Below are positions 44,195 to 55,605 of a stretch of DNA of 64,000 bases, piece after piece. Source of the stretch: Austropuccinia psidii. Its lineage: Eukaryota; Basidiomycota; Pucciniomycetes; Pucciniales; Sphaerophragmiaceae. Position 1 is the first letter of the stretch. Every line of letters starts with the position of its first letter. Under the pieces are notes generated by a model. The model was not told the origin of the DNA. It worked only from the letters and a program-made list of their open reading frames with translations, and did not search any database. A program made the translations under genes and the position numbers. The stretch is taken from assembly GCA_023105745.1 (NCBI GenBank), contig JALGQZ010000001.1:61047937-61111936 (forward strand), read 5' to 3'.

Positions 44195-44865
44195 CATGAT
44201 TTTAACTATAGATTTGGCTTTAATCATATTCTAGACTTCATTTTTTGTTCTAAAAACTACCATAACTACCCATATCTTATATTTGGAGGCTTGGCTGTGT
44301 TTTCTGAACCTTTTGCAATTAATTAATATATCTTTAAGCTCTAAAATATATCAATTTAATGATTTTTTTCTTTCAATTTGAAGTTAAAATATATTTTTAT
44401 CTTTGAAATTGTCTTGAACTCTTTTTCATTGAAGAATTTGGTTTATTTTTATACTGTTTTTACACGTGGCTTTTTAACGTCCAAAAACTTTTAAAATATT
44501 CTTTGAGTTAATCTGAATTAATTTTGATTCAAACTCTTAAATTTTATTTTTTTTTCTCTAAAAAGAATATTTTTTTAATATTAGAAAATATAAAACTTAT
44601 AAAAAATCTTTAAGAATATTTCAAAAAAAAGTATAAAAAATAATTTTTCTCGTTTATAATTTTTTCTACTGTCTTTAATCAAATACTGTGCAGCTGGCAA
44701 CAGACTCAGTAAAAGATATATCACTATTCCAGAATCTGAACACAATATTGGGGTGCGAATTGTTCAAAGAGGCACCTTATTTAACCGAGAAAAGAATAAA
44801 CTACCACCAAAAGGTGTGTGCTTTATCTTATATTTTTCACTTTTTATCTTTAAATTAACGTGAAA
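44195..44865 (+). other. Leader of the family A element
   Basis: AT-rich untranslated stretch between PBS and gag. It holds a second GGAGGCTTGGCTGTG-like copy at about 44284-44300, close to the PBS-side sequence. No other feature seen. Confidence 0.5.
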
Positions 44866-45699
44866 ATGGTGCATACCAGAAATGGAAGCAACTATTCAGT
44901 CCAACCAGCTGGATGTGGACAAGGAAGAGGCAAGACCAAATCCAGAAGTGCCAAGTCTTCCTCAAGAAAGACACATGTGGAGGATGCCAGAGTTGACCCC
45001 CATTCCCCAAGGTCTGTACCCACAAGATTTGATGTGAGGTATGAAACTGGACTGATTCATGCTAATATGTTAAGGGCTGAACCACTTTCAAGTGGCAGCA
45101 ATAGAAATTTATCAATGCCAGTAAAAAAATTGGTTCAGAGCAGCCAAAGAAGAGGAGTGGGAAATATGCCCAAGCCTTTGTCAGGGGGCCATGAAATCCT
45201 ACTTACACATAAAGAGCTTTCTGGGTCAGGAGAAGACCATAGAACTCTCAGGAGGTTGGTGCCCATTTTCTTGCAAAGACAAAGTCAAAAAGATGAAGAA
45301 TTGGTTGAAGAACAAAATTCTTTTATCCATAGACCAGAAGAAGGAACTGGAAATGACTCCAGCTTTGGAGACAGAAGGCCCGGTGGCATCTACCAGCTCC
45401 AAACCAGCTCCAGAAGTGTCCAAAGACAAGCAGAAAGGTCCCAAGAACCATCAAGGCAAGGGCAAAGGCAAAGCTAATTGGCACAGACCTTACCCACAAG
45501 GGTACAGGATACCCAAATTGGAGCCTTCAGCAGTGGACAGTGTCTTCAATATGGGCAGAGCTCCTATGCAATTTATGGCCAAAGAGCAGAAAAGGATGAA
45601 CAGAACTTTTCCACACAAAGAATAGATCAAATACACTTTGTAAAATCTAGTATTGAGCTTTCTTTTTATTATTTTACTATTGATATTTACAAGAAATAA
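44866..45699 (+). pseudogene. Family A gag N-terminal part, one in-frame stop, truncated
   Basis: First ATG at 44866 (MVHTRNGSNYSVQPAGCGQG). Basic, Ser/Gln-rich, 203 residues to a TAA at 45475-45477. The same frame then continues with LAQTLPTRVQDTQIGAFSSG and ends near IDQIHFVKSSIEL, after which homology stops. The TAA sits where Gln (CAA) would fit, a C-to-T type change (inference). This is a recurrent rust gag leader protein (from memory). No capsid, knuckle or pol follows; the rest of the element is deleted. Confidence 0.75.
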
Positions 45700-46380
45700 T
45701 TGAATTCCTCTCTTGATTCTTTGTTGAATGTACCTTCTTAATTCTAACAAATTATTATTATATTAAATTAAATCATAGATTAAGCTAAAAAAAATAGGGA
45801 TACCAGTTAAACTACTAGCTATTAGGCTGTACTCTTCCAAAACTTTGACATATTTAAGAATGGCTTCAGCAGAAAAATGAAATTGTGTTTCCAAATAATT
45901 ATATTATTATGAGCTTTGGATAACCAAATTAGAAATTATATCCAGCCCAAAGACCATTTAGGATATATTTAAGTAATAGTTTGATCTTTAAAACAATAAT
46001 TTTACCCCTTTTCCTGGTTTCTGGTGAAATGATTTTTCCCATCAATATGTCTCCTAAGCTTTAAAAATCCTCCCTTTTGTCACAAAAAAACAATTTCTGT
46101 CTTATTTGTTGTTTGAGACACTGATTTATCTTCCTGAACTTAACTTATTGATAAAGTCACATCTAGGTTTAATCATTATAGTTGATCAAAGCTCCTCTAA
46201 AAGATATTCTATTACCTTCTGAGCACAATAAATGCAATGTAAATAAAAGTTGATGGGTATTTTTCTAAAAGGAATTGTATTCTAAATAGGTTCATTTATG
46301 TAAGAGAGGGCTTCCTTTCTGTTACTAGTTGATAAATTCCATTTTCTGTAAGTAATAGTGAAAAAATAATAAGAAAATAA
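45700..46380. other. Spacer without recognisable feature
   Basis: AT-rich, no convincing ORF, no LTR ends. Marks the truncation of the family A element. The sequence just before 46381 is AAAATAATAAGAAAATAA. Confidence 0.5.
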
Positions 46381-47113
46381 TGTCACAGGGTCTCTTCTAA
46401 GTGAAGACGGCCTGGCACTCAGTAAACCGGGACTTACTTATGGAGGGCTCAAGATATGGTAAAATGGGATACACGTAAGAGTGTAATAAGATAAGATTTC
46501 TAATTAAAGAAATATAAGAAGAAAGCAGCAACAACAATAAGAGTAAGAAATGAAACAGCAACACACAAACAATTCCAAGTCCAAGTCCACTGTTTCAACC
46601 TGTCAGAAGGAAAGAAAAGGGTTCATAAGGATATGTCCACCACAACTCATACTGTACAGGAAAAGAAGAAATGCAAAGACTGACTTAATACCAAAAAATA
46701 AGGGTAAGAATATTCATAAAATAATAAATAAACTAAATTAGTTAACTGGGAAAAAGTCCCCAGTGGGAGAAAGAGAGGGTGGTATATGTGAGAATAACCA
46801 GCCCAGATCCAGACAAAGAATTTTCATGAGAGTAAGTGATGATTGAATTGAATTTGAACAATACAGGTCCTGTAAAAGAGTTGTGGTAGTATTGAGTGAT
46901 CATACAGTTTCAGGATGGTGGATCCAAGCTGTATTGGGTCAATCCAACCTGTACAAGAGCTGACAGGCTATATTGAGGAACCAAGCTGTATGCATGTTTC
47001 AGCAAGGAAGATTGCTGAAACTGATTGCTTCTACACACAATGGAATTTATGGTTTGATGTATTTGAGTGGGTGTAATATTGAATTCCCTTACCCCTGAAT
47101 AGTCATTGTTACA
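46381..47113 (-). repeat. Family C LTR
   Basis: Plus strand TGTCACAGGGTCTC to GTCATTGTTACA, 733 bp (TG...CA). On the minus strand, AAGAGGGGGATAC (47126-47114) abuts its start TGTAACAATG like a polypurine tract. It would therefore be the 3' LTR of a minus-strand element whose interior is to the right. Homologous with the region 22573-23300 next to C1, so this is the chromovirus C-type LTR. Confidence 0.72.
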
Positions 47114-48595
47114 GTATCCCCCTCTTGAGACTGGTGGGCTCCTGAGAACAATGATACCCTGCCACTGTTAAGTGGCATCTCAATATCCCCACATTTTTCT
47201 AAGAAATTCACTTTGAGGTTTCTTTCCCTCTTAATAATTATCCTGAAAATTCCTCTCCTCTTCTTCCTTGTCATCTTTCATTAAATGGTCCTTTCCCTTT
47301 TCCTTGAGTAAGTACATTCCAACTTTTGAATTATGCTTTCCTTTGAATTCATTCAGCAAGCTTTTATTTCATTTGTTGGTTTTGGGTTATATCCCAAAAA
47401 GAAGTCCATCAAGCGCTTCTGCTTGAAAAATGATGAATGATGAGTATATTAATGTATATTCCATTAAGATGTGGCCAAAATATTCATTTGGGCCCCTTCT
47501 TGCCTTCAGCCTCAATTATTCACTTTGATGTTTTAAAGGAGGGGTCTTGTCCCCATTTTTCTTGAAGACCTGGCCCAAAAATGGTTTTTGGAACTATTTT
47601 GGGCCATGTGGGTGCTCTTGGTCAATGCCACATCTGTGGCCATTTTTCAAAATTTTGCGTCCAAACCTGGTTTTGGCCATGTTGAGGCCTTAGGGAATTT
47701 TTGGGTCTCTACTTTCTGTGGTCCATGGAGGCTATTGGAGTCCCCCTGGGCCCAAATTTTCTGGGGCTGCAGGGGGTCCATGGGACAAAAAGGAATGCCA
47801 AATCCCAATGTTTACCTATATGGCCTGGGCCCATTAAGGGTGGTGCAGGACCATCAAGAAGAGTGACTTCCCCAGAGCTGAAGGGGAGCTCCTGGATTGT
47901 TGATTGGGGTGCATGAGGGCCTTGGAGCCGCATATTGAGGACCTTGAGGAGGCCAGAAAATGAGTTATGGCACCACAACCTTGAATTTTTCTTTAGGCTT
48001 GATGGGCATAACCTTGATGTCTTGAATTCTTCTTCTGCCATAATGTCTAGTCATGAGTTCCAAAATGACTGAAATCACTGAAACATTCCCTTCTGTGCCA
48101 CCATGGTCTGTTCTTTCGTGGCTCTGGAATCCTCAGTCAATTGGGTTTGCCTTTGTCAATGGCTTCTTATGGCCACTTTGTTCCCTCCCAAACATATGAT
48201 GGATACAAAGCAGTTTAATTGCTTGATCCTGCTTGTACCAAGTGTTTAATGAAGGGAAAAGAGTGCTTTTAGCATCTCAATCCAAAATATTCAAAGTTCC
48301 ATTCTGTTTTGTTGGGAAGAAGCCATATTGCTGCGCTGGAATGCCAGCTTCCAATGTCAGAAGATACTTGTGAAGCAAGAAGGATGGGCCTTTGGAGAAA
48401 TATTTCCCAGTTTATGAGGCCCCTACCCCTTATGGTACTTCAGGGTATTCTAGCTGTAAGTATAGTGATTTTCTTGATTGGTTGTGATAATGATATCTTG
48501 TATTGGTGACTGGCTCCAAGCAGAGGTAGTTGGCTAGGTGGACCAATGTTGGAGGGCCCATTTCAATTGCTGGTAGGCCAATTTATTCCAGCTAA
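47114..48595. other. Decayed interior next to the family C LTR
   Basis: Minus-strand reading 47274-47120 (EMPLNSGRVSLFSGAHQSQE) may be the very end of a polyprotein. From 47500 to 48040 both strands hold Gly/Pro/Trp-rich readings typical of repetitive rust ORFs (from memory). They have no start, domain or frame conservation that I can judge. No RNA gene seen. Confidence 0.4.
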
Positions 48596-49270
48596 GAGGT
48601 CTCCATCTCAAGGATCAACACTGAATTTGTGGTGAAGAGAATAAGACAAATTTCCAATTCACCCACCAATCCCAATGCTGAAGGTAGTGATGAACTGGAT
48701 GGTGAAGAAGTTGATGTGGTATGTAAATCTGCTGGACACCAATCCAGTACTTCACCTTCCCAGCCTTCTGACATAATATTCCAATGTCAAGTAATACCCA
48801 GTACCCCCAAAGATTCCCAACAAGTACTTTCCATCATTCATCCTCCTTCACCAAGTATTTCCACTGCTAGGCCTGCCTTGGTTTCAACAGTAAGACCATC
48901 ACCCATTCCTCAGCCCAGAAATTCCCTCATGGTCACCACCCAACAACTCCAACCTGTGGCCAGCTCCAGTAGAAGAAGAGAAGACCAATCTCCCTTTCCA
49001 TTTCCTGCCACACAAGTATTTCAGCAAAGGGAACATTGGCCCGTGTGGGATAAGAGAGAGGATCCAAATATGGCTAATGAAGGCCAAGATGCTGTGGCCA
49101 GGTTTTTTATGAGAGTTGATAGAAATAGTAGGGAGGTAAGTATGTATTTTAATGATAGAAATATTCCTGGTACTGGTTCAGAGGAGATGGCTGCCAAGTT
49201 GTCCTGGTATGAGGATGAATTGATCAATTACTTAAAGAGAACCTTTGATGACTTGGGTAGAGATAACTAG
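48596..49270 (+). CDS. Hypothetical repeat-associated protein, 5' incomplete (224 codons)
   Basis: Open from 48596 to TAG 49270. No ATG before residue 111, so the start is either upstream behind a splice site or lost. It reads EFVVKRIRQISNSPTNPNAE, then an acidic stretch (GSDELDGEEVDVV), a long Ser/Pro/Gln-rich low-complexity part and a more ordered C-terminus (DAVARFFMRVDRNSREVSMY, then EEMAAKLSWYEDELINYLKR). I recognise it as a type of hypothetical protein repeated in the A. psidii genome (from memory); no domain or function known to me. Strand is opposite to the surrounding chromovirus C3. Possibly an accessory gene of an unrecognised element. Confidence 0.55.
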   Translation, partial: EVSISRINTEFVVKRIRQISNSPTNPNAEGSDELDGEEVDVVCKSAGHQSSTSPSQPSDIIFQCQVIPSTPKDSQQVLSIIHPPSPSISTARPALVSTVRPSPIPQPRNSLMVTTQQLQPVASSSRRREDQSPFPFPATQVFQQREHWPVWDKREDPNMANEGQDAVARFFMRVDRNSREVSMYFNDRNIPGTGSEEMAAKLSWYEDELINYLKRTFDDLGRDN

Positions 49271-49894
49271 TTTCTTTGTTCTTGTTTGTGTTTTGTTTGG
49301 CGTTTATCCCCACTATTATAAATCCTAAAAATGAAAAATGAAAATAAATCAAACCTCCCAATACATGATATGGGAGGGGAGGATGCTGCTTTATAAATAA
49401 ATCAAATAAGAAAAATCATACAAGTAAAGAAAGAAAGTAACTTAAGAGAAAAATAGAGTAGAGAAAAGAAATAAAGAAATTTCTGAGGTTTTTCCTTCTT
49501 GTGGTTAGTTGCTTTATTTTGGCCATGAATTTTTTTAAAGATAAAAGACCAAGCATTTGATGCCCACAGAGCAGTCAAGGTGATGTTTTACAATACATAG
49601 AACCCTCAGAGATGAATTTCAGGAGATGGAACTTACTTTCATAGCTTCCATTCCCCACCAAGCACCATAAAACAGATAAAATTTGCCATAATTGACTTTG
49701 AAGTAATAAACGTCTTGAATAACTATAAATAGAATAATTGTGAAAAGCAAAAAATAAAAATAAAAGAAGAAATTTGACCATATCTTGACAAAAGGTCCAA
49801 ATTTGAGGGTATTGATGTTGCAAGGCCTTATGAATCTGTCCACAGGATTTACAAGTGCTCACAAAATGTCCCATTTGATTCTTACAACAACATT
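49271..49894 (-). other. Probable 3' LTR region of chromovirus C3
   Basis: On the minus strand the coding end of C3 is followed by CCTTTAAGGGGGTATTC (about 49912-49896), a polypurine-like tract. Then comes ACCCAAATGTTGTTGTAAG, where an LTR should start. The far end was not found. Segments 49616-49675 and 49922-49977 are diverged direct copies (GAGCTTACTTTCATA... ACCATAAA). Confidence 0.4.
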
Positions 49895-51340
49895 TGGGTA
49901 GAATACCCCCTTAAAGGGGCATTCCAGGAGAGGAGCTTACTTTCATAAAGTCCAATCCACACCAAACACCATAAATTCAAACTCTTGAGGTATTTTCCCA
50001 GGCCTGTCAGGATACAATGAATGGAAGTCCTTCAAAATATCCTGTGAATTTTTAAGGTTGGAAGCTTGCTCCCAAGTTGGTCTTTCTGGGTCTTCACTGA
50101 ATCCATTCAGCTATACAAGATACCACAATTTACCTCTTTTGAGTTTTGAGTCCAGAACCTGAGCCACTTCCCATTCTTCTTGCTCATCCACTACAGCTGA
50201 TGGGTGTGGCAATTGATTTCAATTTGGGATGCTTTACTGCTTGGCTGGTTCTAATAATGACACATGGAATATAGGGTGAACTGACTTCCTTTGCAAAGGC
50301 AACTTGAGGTGATATGCATGGCTGCCAATCTTCTTCAAGACTTAAAAAGGTCCCAGCCATATTTCTTAAAGTTTCCTTTTGGGTCTTTTAGTCTCGATAT
50401 TCTTTGAGGCTAGCCATACTTTGTCCCCAGGTTGGAAATCAGGTGTAATTTTCCTATTTCTATCTGCATACTTCTTAAAAGGCCATATTGCTGACTCTAG
50501 TTCTTCTTTGACAGCTTGCTGTACTGATTGTAGTTTTGTTTATAACTTCCCAGGAGGTGATTCTTGAGAAATATGGATTGAGGCAAAGCTGGTATTTCTT
50601 CAATAAATAGTGAAATAAGGTGATTTTTTTGTTGATTAATGTTTTAATTATTGTAGGAAAATTCAGCCAGAGGAAGCCAGGTGTGCCAGTCAGCTTGATG
50701 GTAGCTGACATACATCCAAAGATACTGTTCTAAAATCTGATTTACCCTCTCTCTCTGTCAATCTGTTTCAGGATGAAAAGCAGTGAAAGATCTCTTGATA
50801 TCTCAAGCTTCTGACATAAATTGGTCCGTAATGATGAAAAAAATAAATATCCTCTATTACTAACAATACTGACTGGAAGCCCATGTTTGTAAACAACATG
50901 GCTGATGGAGATTTAAGTCAAGTCCAGGCAAGTGATTTCTCCATAATTTGGAATGAATATTTACATTTTTAGAATCTGTCCACAGCAACCAAAATAGAAT
51001 CAAAGTTGTTTGACAGAGAAAATTGAGTTATAAAGCGCATTGATAATGAATTCCAAGGACCAGATGGAATTTGAAGAGGTTGGAGTAATCCAAACTTCTT
51101 CTGGTAAATGTGCTTGTTTCTTGAACATTTCTGAAATTAGGAAACATAGTCCTTAATGAATTGATTCATGCCAGCACAATAAAAATCCATCTTGATGAGC
51201 TTGAGGGTCCTATCCTGGCAAGAATGGCCAGCTAACAGTGAGTCATGATGCTTTTGAAGAATTTCCAATTAAGCTTCAGTATTTCTTGAAATGACTACTC
51301 TATCTTTGAATAATAGCAATTTGGCTTGAGGTTCAAGAGA
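49895..51340 (-). pseudogene. Chromovirus C3 integrase with chromodomain (decayed)
   Basis: Zinc region near 51270-51180 (EILQKHHDSLLAGHSCQDRT). Core end near 50770-50640 ([40 protein letters not shown]). C-terminal barrel (HAYHLKLPLQRKSVHPIFHV). A chromodomain is at about 50180-50040: EEWEVAQVLDSKLKRGKLWY, then NGFSEDPERPTWEQASNLKN. Numerous stops, including one inside the chromodomain. Chromodomains of this kind direct integration to methylated histone H3 in fungal chromoviruses (known for the group). Confidence 0.82.
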
Positions 51341-51346
51341 ATAATC

Positions 51347-51895
51347 TCAGACTGATTCACCTCTTGCTAATTTATTGAGGATTTCCATGTATTCTTTGTC
51401 CTGCCATACTTCTTTCTGAATTTGTTCAACTAAATCTGAAAAAATTTCCACTTTTATCAAGAAAAATCTTGACTCTTGAATTTCATCTTGCTGGATTACT
51501 TGATGGAAATTTTGAGGATTCTTGCTGATGAAGTCCACCCCCTTCTCTTGGTACATGTTTTCCCAATGTGACAAGGCATCTGGTAAAGTGGCCAGTCTTC
51601 CTGGGCAGTAATTGATAGTGAAATGAAACTCAGAGAGAAATTCATCCCAATGGGCTTGACAACAAGTAAGAACTTTGGAAGACATGAAATACTGAAGAGA
51701 AGAATGGTCTGTCAAGACCTCAAAAGAAATGGAAATAGAAATAATAAAAGCTTTCCAGCCCTTGAGAGCCCAATCTATTCCAAGGAGTTCCTTATCATGG
51801 ATTTCATGGGTAAGTTCAGCTGGGAGAAGCTTGTGACTATCAAATGCAATTGGATGCTTTCCTGAGTCATTCACCTGACTCAGTACAGCATCCAA
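51347..51895 (-). pseudogene. Chromovirus C3 RNase H
   Basis: 182 residues open. It reads MDAVLSQVNDSGKHPIAFDS, LPAELTHEIHDKELLGIDWA, FEVLTDHSSLQYFMSSKVLT and NYCPGRLATLPDALSHWE. This is a Ty3-type RNase H: the DKELL Glu and TDHSSL Asp are kept. It ends in the linker towards the integrase (LVEQIQKEVWQDKEYMEILN). Best-preserved domain of C3. Confidence 0.88.
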
Positions 51896-51918
51896 GTCAA
51901 AATCAAAATCATCAGTCT

Positions 51919-53196
51919 CTACAATAGGTTGTAGAGAAGGATTAAAGTGGGAAAGGATAGGAGCAGTGGTAAAGGCTTCTTTGAGTATCTGAAACTGACT
52001 AATAGCTTCCTCATTGAAGATAAAAGGTGAATATTTCTTGAGAAGAGAAGTGATAGCAGTGATTTTTTAGAGTAACTTTTAATGAAATGACAATAGAAAT
52101 TGGCGAATCCAAGAAAGGATTGATGGGCTTTGATGTTCTTGGGCTGAGGCCACTTGAGAATTTGCTGAAATTTTGAAGAATCCATCTTTACGCCTTCACT
52201 TGAAACAACATAACCCAAGTATTCCACACTTGTGGCATAGAATACACACTTTGAGGATTTAGAAAACAAATTATAGTCCCTCAGTCTTTGGAGGAAAGAG
52301 GCCACATGTTTGACATGTTCCTCCTCAGAACTAGAAAAGACCATAACATCATCTAGATGAGCTAAAACAAATATCCAATAAATCTAAAGATATATCAGTT
52401 ACAAGATTTTAGAATGAATAAGGAGCATTTTTAAGGCAAAATGGCATAACCACATACACATAACTACCATATTTGGCCCTAAAGGGAGTTTAGTGCTCAT
52501 CCCCCTCTTTGATTCTCAGGAGATTATATGCACCACACAGGTCCATCTTGGAGAAGATAGTGGAACCGTTGAATAAAGTAAGGAGCTGGTTCATAGGAGG
52601 GACAGGATACCTGTTCTTCCTAGTGAAAGAATTTATTTTGTAGTATTCAACACAAAATAAAAGGCCTCCATCCTTTTTCTTGACAAAAAGGAAAGGTTCT
52701 CCTGTTGAGGAGGAGCTTATCCTAATGAAACCTTTTGCTACATTCTCTGAAATTTAGGCCTGCATTTTTTCTGACTCTTGATTTTATAATTAGTATATAA
52801 CACCAACTCAAGGTAGAAGAACCTCTAGTTTGATATGATGATCACAGGTGCAGTGTAGAGGAAGTTTCTCTGCTTTCACCTTGGAGAATACATCCAAATA
52901 TTGGCTATAAGCAGGCGGGACCACCTTCAGCACAGCTTAAATCTCTTCTGGCTGTTCCTCCTCATCCCAATGCTCCTCCAGGGAGGCATGAAAGGATAAA
53001 GGAGGAAGGCCTATATCCCCTTGAAAGAGATGAAGTGACGATGTAGCAACATCTTCTCCAATATCTTCTATCTCTTTGAAGACTTTGTCTATTTATTGAG
53101 GTAATGACTTAGAGGTAAGGATGGAAGGGATATGGACAGAAAAAGAAAAAAAGGTGTCTTAAATTCACCAACCAGAGAAACACTGTTGAATGCAGT
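51919..53196 (-). pseudogene. Chromovirus C3 RT
   Basis: Connection and thumb at 52344-51919 (SSSEEEHVKHVASFLQRLRD, then SVEYLGYVVSSEGVKMDSSK). The catalytic motif just upstream reads AHLDDVM, with His for Tyr but both Asp present. Fingers and palm at 52760-52440 are frameshifted (NRYPVPPMNQL-type sequence at about 52610). The region is cut at 53197 by a solo LTR. Confidence 0.83.
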
Positions 53197-54619
53197 TGTC
53201 AGGGTGACTCTATGGTATAGCTTAAGAATGATAATAAAAGCTATAACTCTGAGTGTGACACAAAAATGATGATGATGATATTAGAGTGAGAATATGAGTG
53301 AAAGGGCTATACTAAAATAATTTAGTGATGGTTAGTACTACTGATAGCCCTGGGTGCAGTGTTTGCCTGTTGGTTTACAATAGCAAACCCTACAATACTT
53401 AAACTTAAAGTATACCTGTTAAATTCTAAGAGTATCACTTCCTTTTTTAGAAGTTATGCCACGTAAGAATATCAAGAACAGGATGCTTAATTTGCTTCCT
53501 GGTGAGGCAAAGCCTCCTTTTATCTTGTTCTGGGGTAGTGGGAGGTGGTTTACCTCTGCACACGACCACAGAGTGAAACTTTTCACTACTGTGGGCTGGT
53601 TTGTGGTTCTATACACTCAATACAGGCTGGTATTGGGTTGAAATATGGTTTTAGAACCACAAGTAGTCATTTTTACCCTATACAGGGTTACAACTTTCAC
53701 CAATGGAGTTTACAGGTGTGTTCTGGTGCTTCTGACGCGTCAGAAACTGTACAGAACCTGTATGGACCTCTATATTTGACTTGAATATGAGGTAGTGAAG
53801 TATAAATAAGCTTCAGTGTCTGTTTGACACCTCATAAGCAGAGTACAACTGTATCCTGTCATAATACAGCTGTATTGGCCATATTGTGGGATTATGGCCT
53901 TCAAATGGCCATACCTCTGTCCGTTTTTGAGATACCATACTCAAAGTTCATTTATTAGATAGCCCTGTATGGGCTCTACACAATGATACCCAATTTGGTA
54001 TGGCTATCATTAAATATGACAAAGTTATCCCATGTACAAGGTTTTTGTACATAGGCGTGGTTTGGGCAAAAAGCTGTATTGAGGTTGTTTGCCTCATAAC
54101 TTCTGTCATAGTTGAGATATGAAGAAGGGGATGGCACCATCAGATAGTCCTGATTGTGCTTTTTCCAAAAAGACCCCACTTCAAGTCTCCCACACTAAAA
54201 CTGTAGAAGTTAGATGAGAGGTGAATGTTTTGTTGACCCTTATTTGGTCTGAATTTGACCATACCTCAAGTAATACTGGTGCTAGCTCAGTTTGGCTGGT
54301 ACCATTGGATAGCCCTGGCTTAGAGCTTCATTTTGAGTACCTATTTGATAGGTTTAAGCCTCTCCTTCTAGATTTTAGATGAGAGGTGAAAATTGAGGTT
54401 TATGCTCAGCAATAACTTTGAGCAGGAATAACTTTGTTATTTCTAGTCCTATGGTGATGGGACTTATATTTTCAGGAAGAGGTGAGTTTCTTCTTTCTTT
54501 TGCTACCTTTTGAGCTAATTTGGCTCAGCTCCATATTTTGGTGGTATCTTAACTATACCATTGATTTATGGTATATTGGCTGTCATGCTTGTGCTCTGGT
54601 TTTGAGTCACAGGCTGACA
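53197..54619 (-). repeat. Solo LTR of family B in chromovirus C3
   Basis: Plus strand TGTCAGGGTGACTC to GAGTCACAGGCTGACA, 1,423 bp. Perfect 5-bp duplication GCAGT (53192-53196, 54620-54624). C3 continues on both sides (compare the uninterrupted C2 at about 40670). Confidence 0.94.
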
Positions 54620-55605
54620 GCAGTGGGCAAGTCATTACTAGTAGAAGAATTAATACCACTAGAATAATAGGTGAAAAATTCATCTTTCCAATCAAAAATG
54701 GGATCGAAATGGTAAAGGAAATCATAGCCCAATATTAGGTCTTCTCCATGGATGAATCTATGATAAAGAAATTCCCATTCAAAGCTTGCAAATGAAGGAA
54801 ATTCAACAATCCACTTGGTATAATTGGTGATAAAAAAGGCAGGGGATTCATTTCATTCCTGAATGAAAAGAGGAATTATTTCAGGGAGCTCTGACATAGT
54901 CAATAAGTACTTGAGAACAGAATTCTTTGCAATAAAAAAGTTTTTTTAGAACCAGAATCAATGAGAATACTATAAAACCTATCAGATACAGAATAAGAAA
55001 TAAGAAATCTCAAATATTCCTTGAAATTAGTATTCAAAGTGCACAATTTTTCTCTTGAAGGAAATAAGTGAGAGCCATTGAATAAATCATGATTCCCACT
55101 CAAGGTTTTCCCTGCTTTCTAGGGAAGCCTCTTGATGCCCCAGGCTTGTTCTGAGGTATCTTGAAGAATTTTTCAATTGGGTGATTCCCACCACAATAGT
55201 TCCACAACCCTGACTTAATCTTCCTCTCCTTTTTAGAACTGATTAATTTATTGTCCTTATTAAGGAGAGGAGAATGGGGCTTGTGCTTTGAAACTTGAAG
55301 ATTCATGCTCTTCTTATTCTTCTTGTGGTGAGGCCTCTTTGAAGATTATTCTTGAGGAGGTCTTGAGAAATCAGATCCAATGATAGAATTCTTCTTCTCT
55401 TGATTAGCACCTTTTCCTTCTGCCTTTCATGGTACCTGGTATCTAATTCCAAGGTTATGTCTGTGAGTTCTTGAAGAGTATCAAACGTACCAAGGCTAGA
55501 AGCCAACTGATCCAATAATCTTTATGCTGATCCTCTTCTGTAAACATGAATATAGGCCCTTTCTCCCCAATCTCCAATTGTTGACATTAAACTTCTAAAA
55601 TTAGT
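54620..55605 (-). pseudogene. Chromovirus C3 protease and gag C-terminal part
   Basis: Protease near 54990-54940 reads SILIDSGSKKTFLLQRILF, with the catalytic DSG kept. Zinc knuckle near 55200 reads WNYCGGNHPIEKFFKIPQN, first and last Cys lost. Gag capsid end at 55515-55303 (TLQELTDITLELDTRYHERQ). Broken at 55606 by the 4-kb TIR element; gag resumes at 59631. Confidence 0.82.
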
